Shown here one piece after another: positions 26,645 to 35,877 of a stretch of DNA of 64,000 nucleotides; position 1 is the stretch's first letter, and the number at the start of each line of letters is the position of its first letter. This stretch comes from Neobacillus mesonae (GTDB lineage Bacteria; Bacillota; Bacilli; Bacillales; Cytobacillaceae), in assembly GCF_023715155.1 (NCBI RefSeq), contig NZ_JAMBNQ010000021.1, forward strand, positions 20,662 to 84,661. Direction: 5' to 3'. Position numbers and translations under genes: made by a program. The notes beneath the pieces are model-generated. The model saw nothing but the letters and a program-made list of their open reading frames with translations. It did not search any database and was not told where the DNA came from.

Positions 26645-28324
26645 ATGACAAAAAAATGGTGGAAAGAATGTGTTGCCTATCAAGTTTATCCCCGTAGTTT
26701 TATGGATAGCAACGGGGACGGGATTGGCGATTTAAGAGGGGTTACGTCCAAATTAGATTACCTAAAGGATTTAGGCATTGACGTTATTTGGCTTTCACCC
26801 ATGTTTAAATCGCCGAATGATGACAACGGCTATGATATATCCAATTACCAGGACATTATGGATGAATTCGGTACAATGGCTGATTTTGATGAACTGTTGA
26901 AAGAAATCCATCAGCGCGGTATGAAATTAATTTTGGACCTTGTGATTAACCATACGAGCGATGAACACCCATGGTTTATTGAATCCCGCTCCTCTAAAGA
27001 AAATTCAAAGAGGAATTGGTATATTTGGAGAGACGGGAAAGACGGGAAAGACGGTAAGGAACCGAACAATTGGGAGTCTATTTTCAATGGTCCTGCATGG
27101 AAGTATGATGAACAAACAGATCAATATTTTCTCCATATTTTTTCTGAGAGACAGCCTGATTTAAATTGGGAGAATCCGGAGGTTAGAAATGCGCTGTATG
27201 ATATGGTGAATTGGTGGCTTGAAAAAGGGATTGACGGCTTCCGAATTGATGCCATATCACATATTAAAAAGAAACCAGGACTGCCTGATATGCCAAATCC
27301 AGAAGGTTTGGAATATGTACCATGTTTTCCATATATGATGAATGTGGAAGGGATTGAGATCTTTCTTACTGAGTTTGCAAGCAAAACGATTAAAAACTAT
27401 GATGTGATGACTGTCGGGGAAGCAAATGGTGTTGGACTTGATGATGCAGAGAAGTGGGTAGGAGAAGAAAACGGCTATTTCAATATGGTTTTTCAGTTTG
27501 AATTTTTAAATCTTTGGAAAAAGGATGCAGAGGGAGGGACAGATGTCCGGGCCTTAAAGAAGAACCTGACAAAATGGCAAAAAGGACTTGAAGGCAAGGG
27601 ATGGAATGCATTATTCATTGAAAACCACGATCATACACGCAAGGTTTCAAGCTGGGGCGATGATCAGAAATATTGGAAGGAAAGTGCCAAAATGCTTGGG
27701 GCATTATACTTTCTGATGAAGGGTACACCATTTATTTATCAGGGCCAGGAAATCGGGATGACCAATGTCCAATTTCCGTCCATTGAAGATTATAATGATG
27801 TCGGTATGATTAATTTTTATAAAATTGAAAAGAAAAAAGGCCGGCCGCATGATGAAATTATGGAAGTCATATGGAAACAAAGCCGTGACAATGCCAGGAC
27901 TCCGATGCAATGGGATGCTTCTAAGATGGCGGGCTTTACAACTGCAGGTCATACGTGGCTGAGGGTGAATCCAAACTTTCCGCAGATTAATGTTGAAAAC
28001 CAACTAAATGATCCAGATTCTATATTAAACTTTTACAAAAAGTTAATTCAATTGCGCAAGGATTACCCATTGTTTGTTTATGGCACGTATGATCTGCTGC
28101 TCCCAAACCATACAAGGCTGTTTGTTTATATGCGAAGTTTAGGAAAACGAAAGGCCATAATCCTCAACAATTTCAGTGCAAAAGAAACACGGTTCAGTTT
28201 GCCATCGAGCGTGTCGTATAAAAGGTCAGAGCTGGTTCTAAATAATTATAAGACAGCTCATAAAAAGCTGTGTAAAGAATTCACCCTAAAGCCTTATGAA
28301 ACAAGGGTATATTTATTAAAATAA
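26645..28324 (+). CDS. Alpha-glucosidase, GH13 (oligo-1,6-glucosidase type)
   Basis: A 559-residue cytosolic enzyme close to B. subtilis MalL, which cleaves alpha-1,6 links of isomalto-oligosaccharides and related sugars. The N-terminus WWKECVAYQVYPRSF and conserved regions DLVINHTSDEHPWF, GFRIDAISHI (catalytic Asp), MTVGEANG (catalytic Glu) and FIENHDHTR (transition-state Asp) are all present, as is QPDLNWENPEVR. A small GKDGKDGKE duplication occurs near residue 131. No sugar transporter or regulator is adjacent, so substrate uptake must be encoded elsewhere. It ends in a good terminator. Confidence 0.93.
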   Translation: MTKKWWKECVAYQVYPRSFMDSNGDGIGDLRGVTSKLDYLKDLGIDVIWLSPMFKSPNDDNGYDISNYQDIMDEFGTMADFDELLKEIHQRGMKLILDLVINHTSDEHPWFIESRSSKENSKRNWYIWRDGKDGKDGKEPNNWESIFNGPAWKYDEQTDQYFLHIFSERQPDLNWENPEVRNALYDMVNWWLEKGIDGFRIDAISHIKKKPGLPDMPNPEGLEYVPCFPYMMNVEGIEIFLTEFASKTIKNYDVMTVGEANGVGLDDAEKWVGEENGYFNMVFQFEFLNLWKKDAEGGTDVRALKKNLTKWQKGLEGKGWNALFIENHDHTRKVSSWGDDQKYWKESAKMLGALYFLMKGTPFIYQGQEIGMTNVQFPSIEDYNDVGMINFYKIEKKKGRPHDEIMEVIWKQSRDNARTPMQWDASKMAGFTTAGHTWLRVNPNFPQINVENQLNDPDSILNFYKKLIQLRKDYPLFVYGTYDLLLPNHTRLFVYMRSLGKRKAIILNNFSAKETRFSLPSSVSYKRSELVLNNYKTAHKKLCKEFTLKPYETRVYLLK

Positions 28325-28331
28325 ATCATGC

Positions 28332-28362
28332 AAAAAAGACGAGAACATTAATCGTCTTTTTT
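28332..28362 (+). terminator. Terminator after the alpha-glucosidase gene
   Basis: AAAAAGACG pairs with CGTCTTTTT across an 11-nt loop, with T residues following. Confidence 0.85.
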
Positions 28363-28509
28363 ACTTTGCATACCTTTGACTTTTTCTTGCTCCATTTTTT
28401 AATTAAACAGAACTTTCCCAATGTATAAAAATAGAATTGAGTATTAAATTTAATTTTGATATGTTAAAGATAACTAGGTTCATTTGCCCCGGGAAAAGGA
28501 GTATATCGC

Positions 28510-30726
28510 ATGAGAAAGAAAGCACTAAGTCATAAATTTATATGGATTCTATTATTTTGTCTGCTGGTTCTTATGGAATTGTCAGACGTAACAGCCTCAT
28601 TCCTTTTTCCAACTGTAAATATTTTTCGGTTTTCAGCCATTATCATCCTAATCGCCATCATTCCATATTTCATATTTACCGTGAAAAGAATGAGATTAAA
28701 GGATTTGGAGTTTGAACAAAACAAAGTAAATTTAAATAAAATTTTTGACACACTCGATGTTGCAATTTGGTCTCACGATCTTAAGACCAATACACTGTTG
28801 ATTACTCCGGGAATTGAAAAACTATATGGGTATGCCTTGACGGATTTTTATCAGGATTCAACGCTTTGGAAAAAAGTAATTTTTCCTGAGGATTTGCCAA
28901 TGATTGATGAAAGAGAGAAAAAGACGGCGATAGGTAAAGCGGTTACGACGGAGTACCGGATTATTCGGCAGAATGGCGATGTCCGCTGGATTCTCGATAA
29001 GGGATTTCCAACTTTAGATGACAAAGGAAATCTTGTCTTTTTTACCAGCGTCTTGTTTGATATTACGGACCGGAAAGAAACAGAGGACCGTTATCGCAGT
29101 TTAGTTGAAACATCACCTGATATTATAGCCGTGGTAAGCCGTGAACGAATCGAATATATTAATGAAGCAGGCTGGAAACTGGTTGGTGCCGCATGTATGG
29201 GTGATTTAATTGGACAATCTCCATTAAAATTCGTACCAATTAACTTGATAGAAATGATTCAAAAAAGGCTGGAAAACCACCTAAATAAAGGCCGTGAAAG
29301 ACTGAGTATGGAGTTCCAGGTGAAAAAACTTAATGGTGATACGATTGATGTGGAAATGACGATTACACCTATTCAATATGAAGGGAAATTTGCTGTTCAA
29401 GTGGTCGGACGAGATATTACTGAACGGAAGCAAGCAGAAAAGACGATTAAAACAATGGCTTACTATGATTCATTGACGGGACTGCCGAACCGAAATAAGT
29501 TTAAAAAGTACTTGAATAAAATTTTGGAGAATCAAGGGGACAAACAATTAGCTGTTTTATTTTTGGATGTTGACCGTTTTAAAATCATTAATGATACAAA
29601 GGGACATACAGTGGGAGATTTGGTACTGCAGCAAGTCGCCAAAAGACTGGAAACAGCTGTTCAAACTGCAGGTCTTGTATCCAGGCAAGGCGGTGACGAA
29701 TTTCTTATTGTCCTGGAAGATACAGATAAGGAAAGAGCAGTTAAAATTGCAGACCGGATTATCAATGAATTTGCTAGTCCATTGTATGTAGAGGACCAGG
29801 AGTTTTTTGTCACCCCTAGTATCGGTATCAGTCTTTACCCTGACCATGGATTAGATGAAGAAACACTGATTAAAAATGCAGATACGGCTATGTATAAAGC
29901 AAAAGAACGGGGGAATCAAGTTGTCTTTTATGCCTCCAGTTTAAATGGGATATCTGTCCGGAAAATGGAACTGGAAAATGGCCTAAGAAAAGCGATGGAG
30001 AAAGGTGAACTAGTGCTGCACTACCAGCCGCAGGTCTCCGTATCAACTGGAGAGATTGCAGGGGCAGAGGCATTGATTCGCTGGAATCATTCGGAAAAAG
30101 GGTCTATCCCGCCTTGTGAATTTATTCCATTAGCAGAAGAAACCGGGCTGATTATTCCAATCGGTAAGTGGGTGGTGAAACAGGCCTGCAAACAGAAAAA
30201 AGCATGGGAACAAAAAGGAGCCGGCGATTTTCCAATTGCCGTGAATGTTTCTGCACGCCAGTTTGAGGATGAAAAGTTTGTCGGTTATATTAGCGAGGTT
30301 CTGGAAGAAACGGGACTTGAACCCCATCATCTGGAGCTTGAAATAACAGAAACGATTACGCAAAATATCGAGCAATCGATCCACACTTTGAATCAATTAA
30401 AAGCAATGGGTGTCTATCTTGCCATAGATGATTTTGGAACAGGCTACTCATCTCTAAGCTATTTAAAACATCTTCCGATTGATAAAATTAAAATCGACAA
30501 ATCCTTTGTAGACGACATCCGCCAGGCCACTGACCAAAGGCTGATGGTAAAGACGATTATTGATATGGGCCTCAATCTTAACTTTACAGTGATTGCAGAA
30601 GGAATTGAAACCGATGAACAGCTTAAGTTTCTACAAAAAAACAACTGCCATCTAGGACAGGGCTACTTATTCAGCAGACCGCTGCCTGCGGAGGAGGTAG
30701 AAGGATTACTGCTGAAACAAGCCTGA
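28510..30726 (+). CDS. Membrane PAS-GGDEF-EAL cyclic-di-GMP protein
   Basis: A 738-residue signalling protein. Two helices (about residues 10-30 and 37-57) anchor it. Two PAS domains follow (about 70-190 and 195-310), each ending in a DITDRKETE / DITERKQAE link. The diguanylate cyclase domain has an intact RQGGDEF near residue 397, and the phosphodiesterase domain has intact AEALIRW near 518, ELEITE and DDFGTGYSSLSYLKHLPIDKIKIDKSFV-type motifs. Both catalytic sets look complete, so it may make and degrade cyclic-di-GMP under control of the PAS sensors. A single-gene unit; the signal is unknown. Confidence 0.94.
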   Translation: MRKKALSHKFIWILLFCLLVLMELSDVTASFLFPTVNIFRFSAIIILIAIIPYFIFTVKRMRLKDLEFEQNKVNLNKIFDTLDVAIWSHDLKTNTLLITPGIEKLYGYALTDFYQDSTLWKKVIFPEDLPMIDEREKKTAIGKAVTTEYRIIRQNGDVRWILDKGFPTLDDKGNLVFFTSVLFDITDRKETEDRYRSLVETSPDIIAVVSRERIEYINEAGWKLVGAACMGDLIGQSPLKFVPINLIEMIQKRLENHLNKGRERLSMEFQVKKLNGDTIDVEMTITPIQYEGKFAVQVVGRDITERKQAEKTIKTMAYYDSLTGLPNRNKFKKYLNKILENQGDKQLAVLFLDVDRFKIINDTKGHTVGDLVLQQVAKRLETAVQTAGLVSRQGGDEFLIVLEDTDKERAVKIADRIINEFASPLYVEDQEFFVTPSIGISLYPDHGLDEETLIKNADTAMYKAKERGNQVVFYASSLNGISVRKMELENGLRKAMEKGELVLHYQPQVSVSTGEIAGAEALIRWNHSEKGSIPPCEFIPLAEETGLIIPIGKWVVKQACKQKKAWEQKGAGDFPIAVNVSARQFEDEKFVGYISEVLEETGLEPHHLELEITETITQNIEQSIHTLNQLKAMGVYLAIDDFGTGYSSLSYLKHLPIDKIKIDKSFVDDIRQATDQRLMVKTIIDMGLNLNFTVIAEGIETDEQLKFLQKNNCHLGQGYLFSRPLPAEEVEGLLLKQA

Positions 30727-30776
30727 TAAAATAGTTAAAGCTTGTTTTGCCTGAAAAAATGATAGATTAGTATAGT

Positions 30777-30811
30777 AAAAGACAAGGGGGATGCCCCTTG
30801 TCTTTTATTTT
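30777..30811. terminator. Bidirectional terminator
   Basis: A 13-bp perfect stem (AAAAGACAAGGGG at 30777-30789 with 30794-30806) around a 4-nt loop, T-rich after the stem. It separates two convergent genes. Confidence 0.9.
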
Positions 30812-30862
30812 ATAACAGATTCTTATGGTAAAGGTTATTGGCTCGTCTGCACTTTTCTAAAG

Positions 30863-31252
30863 TTAATGCCCCCATTTCATGTTGATATTCAAAGTACAGC
30901 AGCTAATATTTGTACCCGGGTCAGAATTGGTCGATAGCTCAAATTTTACACCAGAAGGGGAGTATGTCGTTTTTACAGGTACCTTTAAGCCGAGGGATTT
31001 TATTAAATGATCAACCTCTGCTTGTTTTCCTTGCTGGGCGGCATTCATCAGCTTTTTTGAAAAATTAAGATTCCCCAATCGGTCCAGCAATATTGCTCCT
31101 TGATCTATTAAAAGTTTAAACGATTTAATCGACTTCGAGAATATTTCCGTATTGACTGGAGGATAGGTACGAGGCAGATGGCCGCCCATCATATAGGCCG
31201 GAGATGGCTGCAAATAAGGAGCAGCAGGATAATGATAAGGGTTGTAATACAT
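30863..31252 (-). CDS. Small Tyr/Pro-rich protein, function unknown
   Basis: A 129-residue protein. The first 35 residues are rich in Tyr and Pro (YYNPYHYPAAPYLQPSPAY), a composition seen in many Bacillus spore-coat or surface proteins. A helical middle part follows (about 38-85), and the end has a CC pair in an alternating hydrophobic strand (CCTLNINMKW). I recognise it as a conserved Bacillaceae type but cannot name its role. AAGGAG lies about 11 bases before the ATG. It is divergent from ctaA and shares the intergenic region with the operator at 31345. Confidence 0.65.
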   Translation of the reverse strand: MYYNPYHYPAAPYLQPSPAYMMGGHLPRTYPPVNTEIFSKSIKSFKLLIDQGAILLDRLGNLNFSKKLMNAAQQGKQAEVDHLIKSLGLKVPVKTTYSPSGVKFELSTNSDPGTNISCCTLNINMKWGH

Positions 31253-31344
31253 TAATGATCATGCTCCTTCCATTCTAAAAGACACATGGCAATATACGGT
31301 ATGACTAGAGGACTTGTTTGGTACATTGTACTTTTGCAAAGAAA

Positions 31345-31360
31345 CGTGATACATATCACC
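31345..31360 (+). promoter_or_regulatory. Palindromic operator GTGATACATATCAC before ctaA
   Basis: CGTGA-N6-TCACC contains GTGATACATATCAC, a palindrome apart from its central CA and identical at 13 of 14 positions to the site before the globin gene. It lies 72 bp before the ctaA start, again close to the 70 bp seen for globin. Confidence 0.6.
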
Positions 31361-31431
31361 GAAATAATCGTCCAATTCTGATAAATTTGATATTAGATTC
31401 TAAATATTCATAAAATTAAGGGGGATAAAGG

Positions 31432-32376
31432 GTGACAATTAGGCGGTTGGCATTTATATGCATTATCCTAACCTATTTTCTGATTGTGTTTGGCGGTTAT
31501 GTTGCCTCATCTGAATCGGGGATGGGGTGTGGACCAGAGTGGCCTTTATGTAATGGAAAGGTCTTTCCAACACTAAGGGGAGAAACATTAATTGAATTTT
31601 TACACCGGGGGATTGGGGCAATTCTTGGGATTATGTCCCTCATATTATTTATTAAGCTGATGCGGAGAAAAATAGGCTATACGGCGCGTTTTGTTTCTGT
31701 GATGATGCTTGGGCTCTTAATCATTCAGGTGCTTCTGGGAGCAGTTGTGGTAGTACTTGATTTGCCACCAATCATCATTACGATTCATTTACTCACAGCG
31801 ATGTTGTTTATGGCTTGCTTAATCTGGATTTGGAGATATTCAGAGACCGAGGGACAATCAGCAATGAAGCCCTTAAAGGCAAAAGAACATCGTAAAGTCA
31901 TAATGCACCTCAATATATTATTGTTTCTTCTATTTTTGACACTAGCTTTTGGGGCCTATATTAAACATGAAACCTATGGACTAGCCTGCGGATGGCTGGA
32001 CTGCAAACAATCATTTTTGCCCGCAGCTGTCCCCGAACTGCTCCAATCCATTCACCGCGGCTTAGCAGTTATTTCAGCGGTCCATATTCTGCTATTGACA
32101 TACTTGTCTTATTCAAAGGGGTGGGGAAGAAGCCTGCGCAGACGTTTGATGTTCTGCACCTTGATGGTGGTGCTGCAAATGATCATTGGCGCGGTAGTGA
32201 TTAAGACATTCGTTGCGGTTCCATGGGCTGTCTTCCATCTTGCCATTGCCACTGCATTGTTTACTATTGTAAGTGAAGCAAGGGTCTATGCCGGAGCGCA
32301 AATCATGCAATGGATGTCTTATCGTGCAGGGGACAGAAAATGGAACGAGGAGGAACATGAACGGAGAAGTTTTTGA
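31432..32376 (+). CDS. ctaA: Heme A synthase
   Basis: CtaA oxidises heme O to heme A for cytochrome aa3 oxidase. The 314 residues form eight helices in two similar halves. Conserved heme-ligand and cysteine features are visible: the FGGYVASSESGMGCGPEWPLCNG loop region holds the first Cys pair, EFLHRGIGAILG the first His, and in the second half ACGWLDC and SIHRGLAVISAVH repeat the pattern. The start is GTG, with GGGGG upstream. ctaB and the oxidase genes, which usually lie beside it, are not in view. Transcribed alone, with a terminator directly after. Confidence 0.94.
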   Translation: MTIRRLAFICIILTYFLIVFGGYVASSESGMGCGPEWPLCNGKVFPTLRGETLIEFLHRGIGAILGIMSLILFIKLMRRKIGYTARFVSVMMLGLLIIQVLLGAVVVVLDLPPIIITIHLLTAMLFMACLIWIWRYSETEGQSAMKPLKAKEHRKVIMHLNILLFLLFLTLAFGAYIKHETYGLACGWLDCKQSFLPAAVPELLQSIHRGLAVISAVHILLLTYLSYSKGWGRSLRRRLMFCTLMVVLQMIIGAVVIKTFVAVPWAVFHLAIATALFTIVSEARVYAGAQIMQWMSYRAGDRKWNEEEHERRSF

Positions 32377-32390
32377 TTAAAAAGAAATGA

Positions 32391-32416
32391 CGCCTGGAGA
32401 AGATCCAGGCGGTTTT
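32391..32416 (+). terminator. Terminator after ctaA
   Basis: CGCCTGGA (32391-32398) pairs with TCCAGGCG (32404-32411), followed by GTTTT. Confidence 0.8.
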
Positions 32417-32420
32417 GACA

Positions 32421-33287
32421 TTAATAAATTCTAAGAATTCCGCTCGATACATCGAGGTCAATTTTATATTTCCCAGTACCATGAATCCCTTTTATGTGTT
32501 TCTTGCTGCTTGTATTGGATGATAGCGGAAAATCATTTTTAATAAAGCCGCTGCTGACCTCTCCATTAAGGGTGAAGTCAGCATCATCGGGTAAATCCAG
32601 CTCCGTGAGCCCGGAACTTACATCAACATCAATAGCATCATTCAATTTATCAAGCTGTACCTTTAATCTCCCAGAGGAAATATCTGCCTTGATTGCTCCG
32701 GAATAATGTATTAAAGTGGTGTTGCCTGAGTCAATATTAATATTACTGGATTTTGCTGTTAGGGAAGTGATTGCCGCGTTCCCTGATGAAACATCATGTT
32801 TAAATTGTTTCACTTTCATATTGCTAAGGTTCAAATTTCCGGAGTCAATTTCAACATCTAGTACATCCAAATTCATTGGTTTGTTTTTTTCTGGACCATA
32901 AAAATTAATATTCCCTGATCCTAAATCAAGTGCCATATTTCTGTCATAATCTTCCGGAATATAGATTTTCAGCCTGTTTTTTTGTGAAAATGATGGAAAG
33001 TTAAACCAGTCAAACCATTTCTTTTTAAGTGAAACTTCTACCAAATTCCCTTGTTCCGTAACAATCAATTTTTGTTTTCCGTGATAGACAGCCTTTAAAT
33101 CTGTTCTGTCCTCAGGAATGATCTCTGTATTAACATTTTCAACATCCACTTTAATGACTTTCACATTATTGGTAACGGCCGCCTTTCCATCCTCATTGCC
33201 AAGACCAAACCATCCTGATTGAAACGATTGATTAACTAGTATATATACTCCAGTAATCACCAAAAAAAGAACCAAAATCCTCTTCAT
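32421..33287 (-). CDS. DUF4097 family beta-strand protein, membrane-anchored
   Basis: A 288-residue protein with one N-terminal helix (VLFLVITGVYILVN) that should leave the rest outside the cell. From residue 100 on it is a series of beta repeats with the SSG/SGN pattern (LGSGNINF, DSGNLNL, SSGNAAI, DSGNTTL, SSGRLKV, SSGLTEL), the hallmark of DUF4097 right-handed beta-solenoids. Relatives include B. subtilis YvlB and the LiaX-type cell-envelope stress proteins. A role in envelope sensing is therefore likely but not proven. Divergent from the BASS transporter, with a palindrome in between. Confidence 0.85.
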   Translation of the reverse strand: MKRILVLFLVITGVYILVNQSFQSGWFGLGNEDGKAAVTNNVKVIKVDVENVNTEIIPEDRTDLKAVYHGKQKLIVTEQGNLVEVSLKKKWFDWFNFPSFSQKNRLKIYIPEDYDRNMALDLGSGNINFYGPEKNKPMNLDVLDVEIDSGNLNLSNMKVKQFKHDVSSGNAAITSLTAKSSNINIDSGNTTLIHYSGAIKADISSGRLKVQLDKLNDAIDVDVSSGLTELDLPDDADFTLNGEVSSGFIKNDFPLSSNTSSKKHIKGIHGTGKYKIDLDVSSGILRIY

Positions 33288-33371
33288 TTATGAACATCCC
33301 CTTACCTGTTTTCTCTTATATATAGAATACAAAATCCTTTGTCATAGAGCTATGCACCAGGGAATGAATTC

Positions 33372-33395
33372 CAAATACGACTTGAGTCGTATTTG
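33372..33395. promoter_or_regulatory. 24-bp palindrome in the divergent promoter region
   Basis: CAAATACGACT (33372-33382) and its exact complement (33385-33395) are separated by TG. It lies between the divergent DUF4097 and BASS transporter genes, about 100 bp from each start. No T run follows, so a protein binding site is more likely than a terminator. Confidence 0.55.
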
Positions 33396-33496
33396 AATAA
33401 TATATTCGATACCCGAAACTATTCATTCCATGTTATGATAGTCATTGAAAGTTCCAGAAATTAAACACTTTAAGAAAATGGTGGGAGTTGCCCAGT

Positions 33497-34465
33497 ATGC
33501 TGAAAAAACTAAATAAACAACTGGAAAAAATCATGCCCTTAATCACGCCCGTAAGTGTTATTGCAGGCGTTTTATTAAGCACTTATATAAAGGATTATTC
33601 GTTTTTAATTCCTTGGATTTTTGCCTTTATGACGTTTGCGGGAAGTTTAAACTCGAATTTTCAATCATTAAAAGATGTCATCTTGCATCCTTTTCCAATC
33701 TTTGTTGCGATGATGATTTTACATGTTGTGATGCCGGTATGGGCATGGGGAGTGGGGCATATCATTTACCCAAGTGATGCCTACACGATTACCGGTCTTA
33801 TTTTGGCCATGGTCATTCCAACAGGAATCACCAGCTTTATTTGGGTATCGATTTATAAAGGAAATATTCCGGTCGTTTTATCTGTCATCTTAATTGATAC
33901 ATTCCTTTCTCCATTCATTGTCCCCTATTCATTGTCGATTTTCATGGGTCAAAAAATTGAAATGGATTACCTTGACATCATGATGGGACTAATGGGAATG
34001 GTGGTAATTCCCTCGATTATCGGGATGATGTTAAATCAACTAACAAAAGGGAAAATAAACGAACAGCTGGGGTCCCGCCTAGCCCCTATTTCAAAAATTT
34101 TCCTGGGCTTTGTGGTGATGCTGAACGGGGCAGTAGTGGCACCTTATTTAAAAAATATTAATTTAAAATTGGTTGGAATTGCTTTCGTTGTCTTTTGTCT
34201 TGCGCTAACTGGTTATCTATTTTCTTTTTTTATTGGAAAGTTTTTGGTAAAAGAACGGAATACAGTCATTACTATGACTTTTTCCGGCGGCATGAGAAAC
34301 ATCAGTGCCGGCGCAGTAATAGGTGTAACCTATTTCCCATCTGCAGTTGCGGTTCCGGTTGTGATTGGAATGCTCTTTCAGCAGGTTCTGGCATCCCTAG
34401 CTGGACACTTTATTGCGAGATATTATAATAAAAGGCTGGAAAAACGTGAATCTGTTGCATTATAG
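33497..34465 (+). CDS. BASS-family (bile acid:sodium symporter-like) transporter
   Basis: A 322-residue membrane protein with nine or ten helices. It has the family pattern of FAGSLNSNFQSLKDVI after helix 2, MVIPTGITSFIWVSI (the Pro-Thr-Gly kink at the sodium site) and TFSGGMRNISAGAVIG in the second half. Bacterial members carry organic acids or sulfonates with sodium; the substrate here is unknown. ATG at 33497 is nine bases after GGGAG. It is followed after 20 bp by an NCS2 permease gene, most likely in the same transcript. Confidence 0.83.
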   Translation: MLKKLNKQLEKIMPLITPVSVIAGVLLSTYIKDYSFLIPWIFAFMTFAGSLNSNFQSLKDVILHPFPIFVAMMILHVVMPVWAWGVGHIIYPSDAYTITGLILAMVIPTGITSFIWVSIYKGNIPVVLSVILIDTFLSPFIVPYSLSIFMGQKIEMDYLDIMMGLMGMVVIPSIIGMMLNQLTKGKINEQLGSRLAPISKIFLGFVVMLNGAVVAPYLKNINLKLVGIAFVVFCLALTGYLFSFFIGKFLVKERNTVITMTFSGGMRNISAGAVIGVTYFPSAVAVPVVIGMLFQQVLASLAGHFIARYYNKRLEKRESVAL

Positions 34466-34485
34466 AAAGAAGGGATTTTCATTTT

Positions 34486-35781
34486 ATGACGGAATTAAAC
34501 CATAAAGAAAGCGGCTGGTTATCCGGATTGCAAGGCATTCAGTGGGCTGTCTTTATGTTAACCAGCATTATTGCTGTCCCGGTTGTCGTAGGTGCGGCCT
34601 TTCATATGTCGCCGGCTGAAATTTCAACTTTTATGGAAAGAATGCTGTTTATCACCGGTGCTGCCACTTTAATTCAAATCTTTTTTGGTCACAAGCTTCC
34701 GATAGTCGAAGGTGCAGCAGGAATGTGGTGGGCCATTTTTATTCTTCTTGGGACCATAAGTGTTCCAGGAGAACGGAGCCATTTGCTGCAGCAATTGGAG
34801 CTTGGTTTGATCGTTGCTGGAGCTTTCTTAGCTATCTTAGGGCTGCTGCCGATTATTGAGAAAATCCGCGGCCTTTTTACCCCGATTGTCACAGGGGTTT
34901 ATTTAATTTTACTAGTTTGCCAGATGAGTGGTCCTTTTCTTCAGAGCCTCCTTGGAATTACGGCCACAGGCCATCTCGATGTAAAAATTACTTTCATTTG
35001 TTTATTGGAAATTATCATTATATTAACTTTATCTTTAAAAGCAAACGGTATTTTAAAAAGCATGGGCCCGTTAATCGGAATTATTGCCGGCTGGGTATTG
35101 TTTCACTTCTTTGGTTTAATTAAGTCTGGAAAGACCTATGAACCATCAAACTGGTTCAAACTTCCAGAGATTTTTGCATGGGGAATGCCTGAATTTAATA
35201 TAGGTATTATATTGACTTCCGTTATAACTTCCATTGTATTGATCTCTAATGTAATTGCCAGTATTTTAGTAGTTGGTATTGTATTGGAGAGGGAGATCAC
35301 ATCAAAACAATACCAGAAAGGGCTTTTTGGGAACGGTATAGGTTTAATTTTTTCCGGAATGTTTTCTGTTGTCGGGGTTGTGCCTCTTTCAGTTGGTGCA
35401 GGGTTTATCGGCACGACAGGTATTAAAAAAATGCGTCCTTTGATTATTGGGGCCGTTTTGATTATGGCGGCAGGCTTCTTTCCGTATATTGGCGGATTTT
35501 TAGCTACTCTGCCGATGGAAGTGGCTTATGCCTCATTATTTATCCCTTTTGCCCAAATGATGGGCTTTGGTATTCGTGACTTAATGGGAAGAGAACCTTC
35601 TAACAGGAATTTACTTGTCATCGGGCTGTCGTTGATCGTTGGTGTCGGCATCATGTTTATGCCGGCTGAAAGCTTTGAAAGTGTTGCTCCATGGCTTAGA
35701 AACATTGTATCTAATGGATTGATTGTCGGATTGATTTTATGTTTACTGCTGGAACATGTTATGTTCGAAAAACAGCTATAA
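34486..35781 (+). CDS. NCS2-family nucleobase (xanthine/uracil) permease
   Basis: A 431-residue carrier with about 12-14 helices, of the nucleobase-cation symporter 2 family. Conserved points are IPVVVGAAF-like helix 1 sequence, LPIVEGAAGMWW (the helix 3 region that lines the site), and SVVGVVPLSVGAGFIGTTGIKK near residue 290, the NCS2 signature region. Purine, xanthine or pyrimidine uptake is likely; which one cannot be told. AAGAAGGG precedes the start. It shares a transcript with the BASS gene and ends in a strong terminator. Confidence 0.85.
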   Translation: MTELNHKESGWLSGLQGIQWAVFMLTSIIAVPVVVGAAFHMSPAEISTFMERMLFITGAATLIQIFFGHKLPIVEGAAGMWWAIFILLGTISVPGERSHLLQQLELGLIVAGAFLAILGLLPIIEKIRGLFTPIVTGVYLILLVCQMSGPFLQSLLGITATGHLDVKITFICLLEIIIILTLSLKANGILKSMGPLIGIIAGWVLFHFFGLIKSGKTYEPSNWFKLPEIFAWGMPEFNIGIILTSVITSIVLISNVIASILVVGIVLEREITSKQYQKGLFGNGIGLIFSGMFSVVGVVPLSVGAGFIGTTGIKKMRPLIIGAVLIMAAGFFPYIGGFLATLPMEVAYASLFIPFAQMMGFGIRDLMGREPSNRNLLVIGLSLIVGVGIMFMPAESFESVAPWLRNIVSNGLIVGLILCLLLEHVMFEKQL

Positions 35782-35802
35782 AGGAAGAACATTAATGTGA
35801 AT

Positions 35803-35838
35803 TCCCCTCACTATGTGGTGAGGGGATGTTTTTTTTAT
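35803..35838 (+). terminator. Terminator after the NCS2 permease gene
   Basis: TCCCCTCAC (35803-35811) pairs with GTGAGGGGA (35818-35826), followed by TGTTTTTTTT. Confidence 0.93.
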
Positions 35839-35877
35839 TTGGCTGTTAAAGAGTGGTGTTGATTTTTTAAAACCCTG

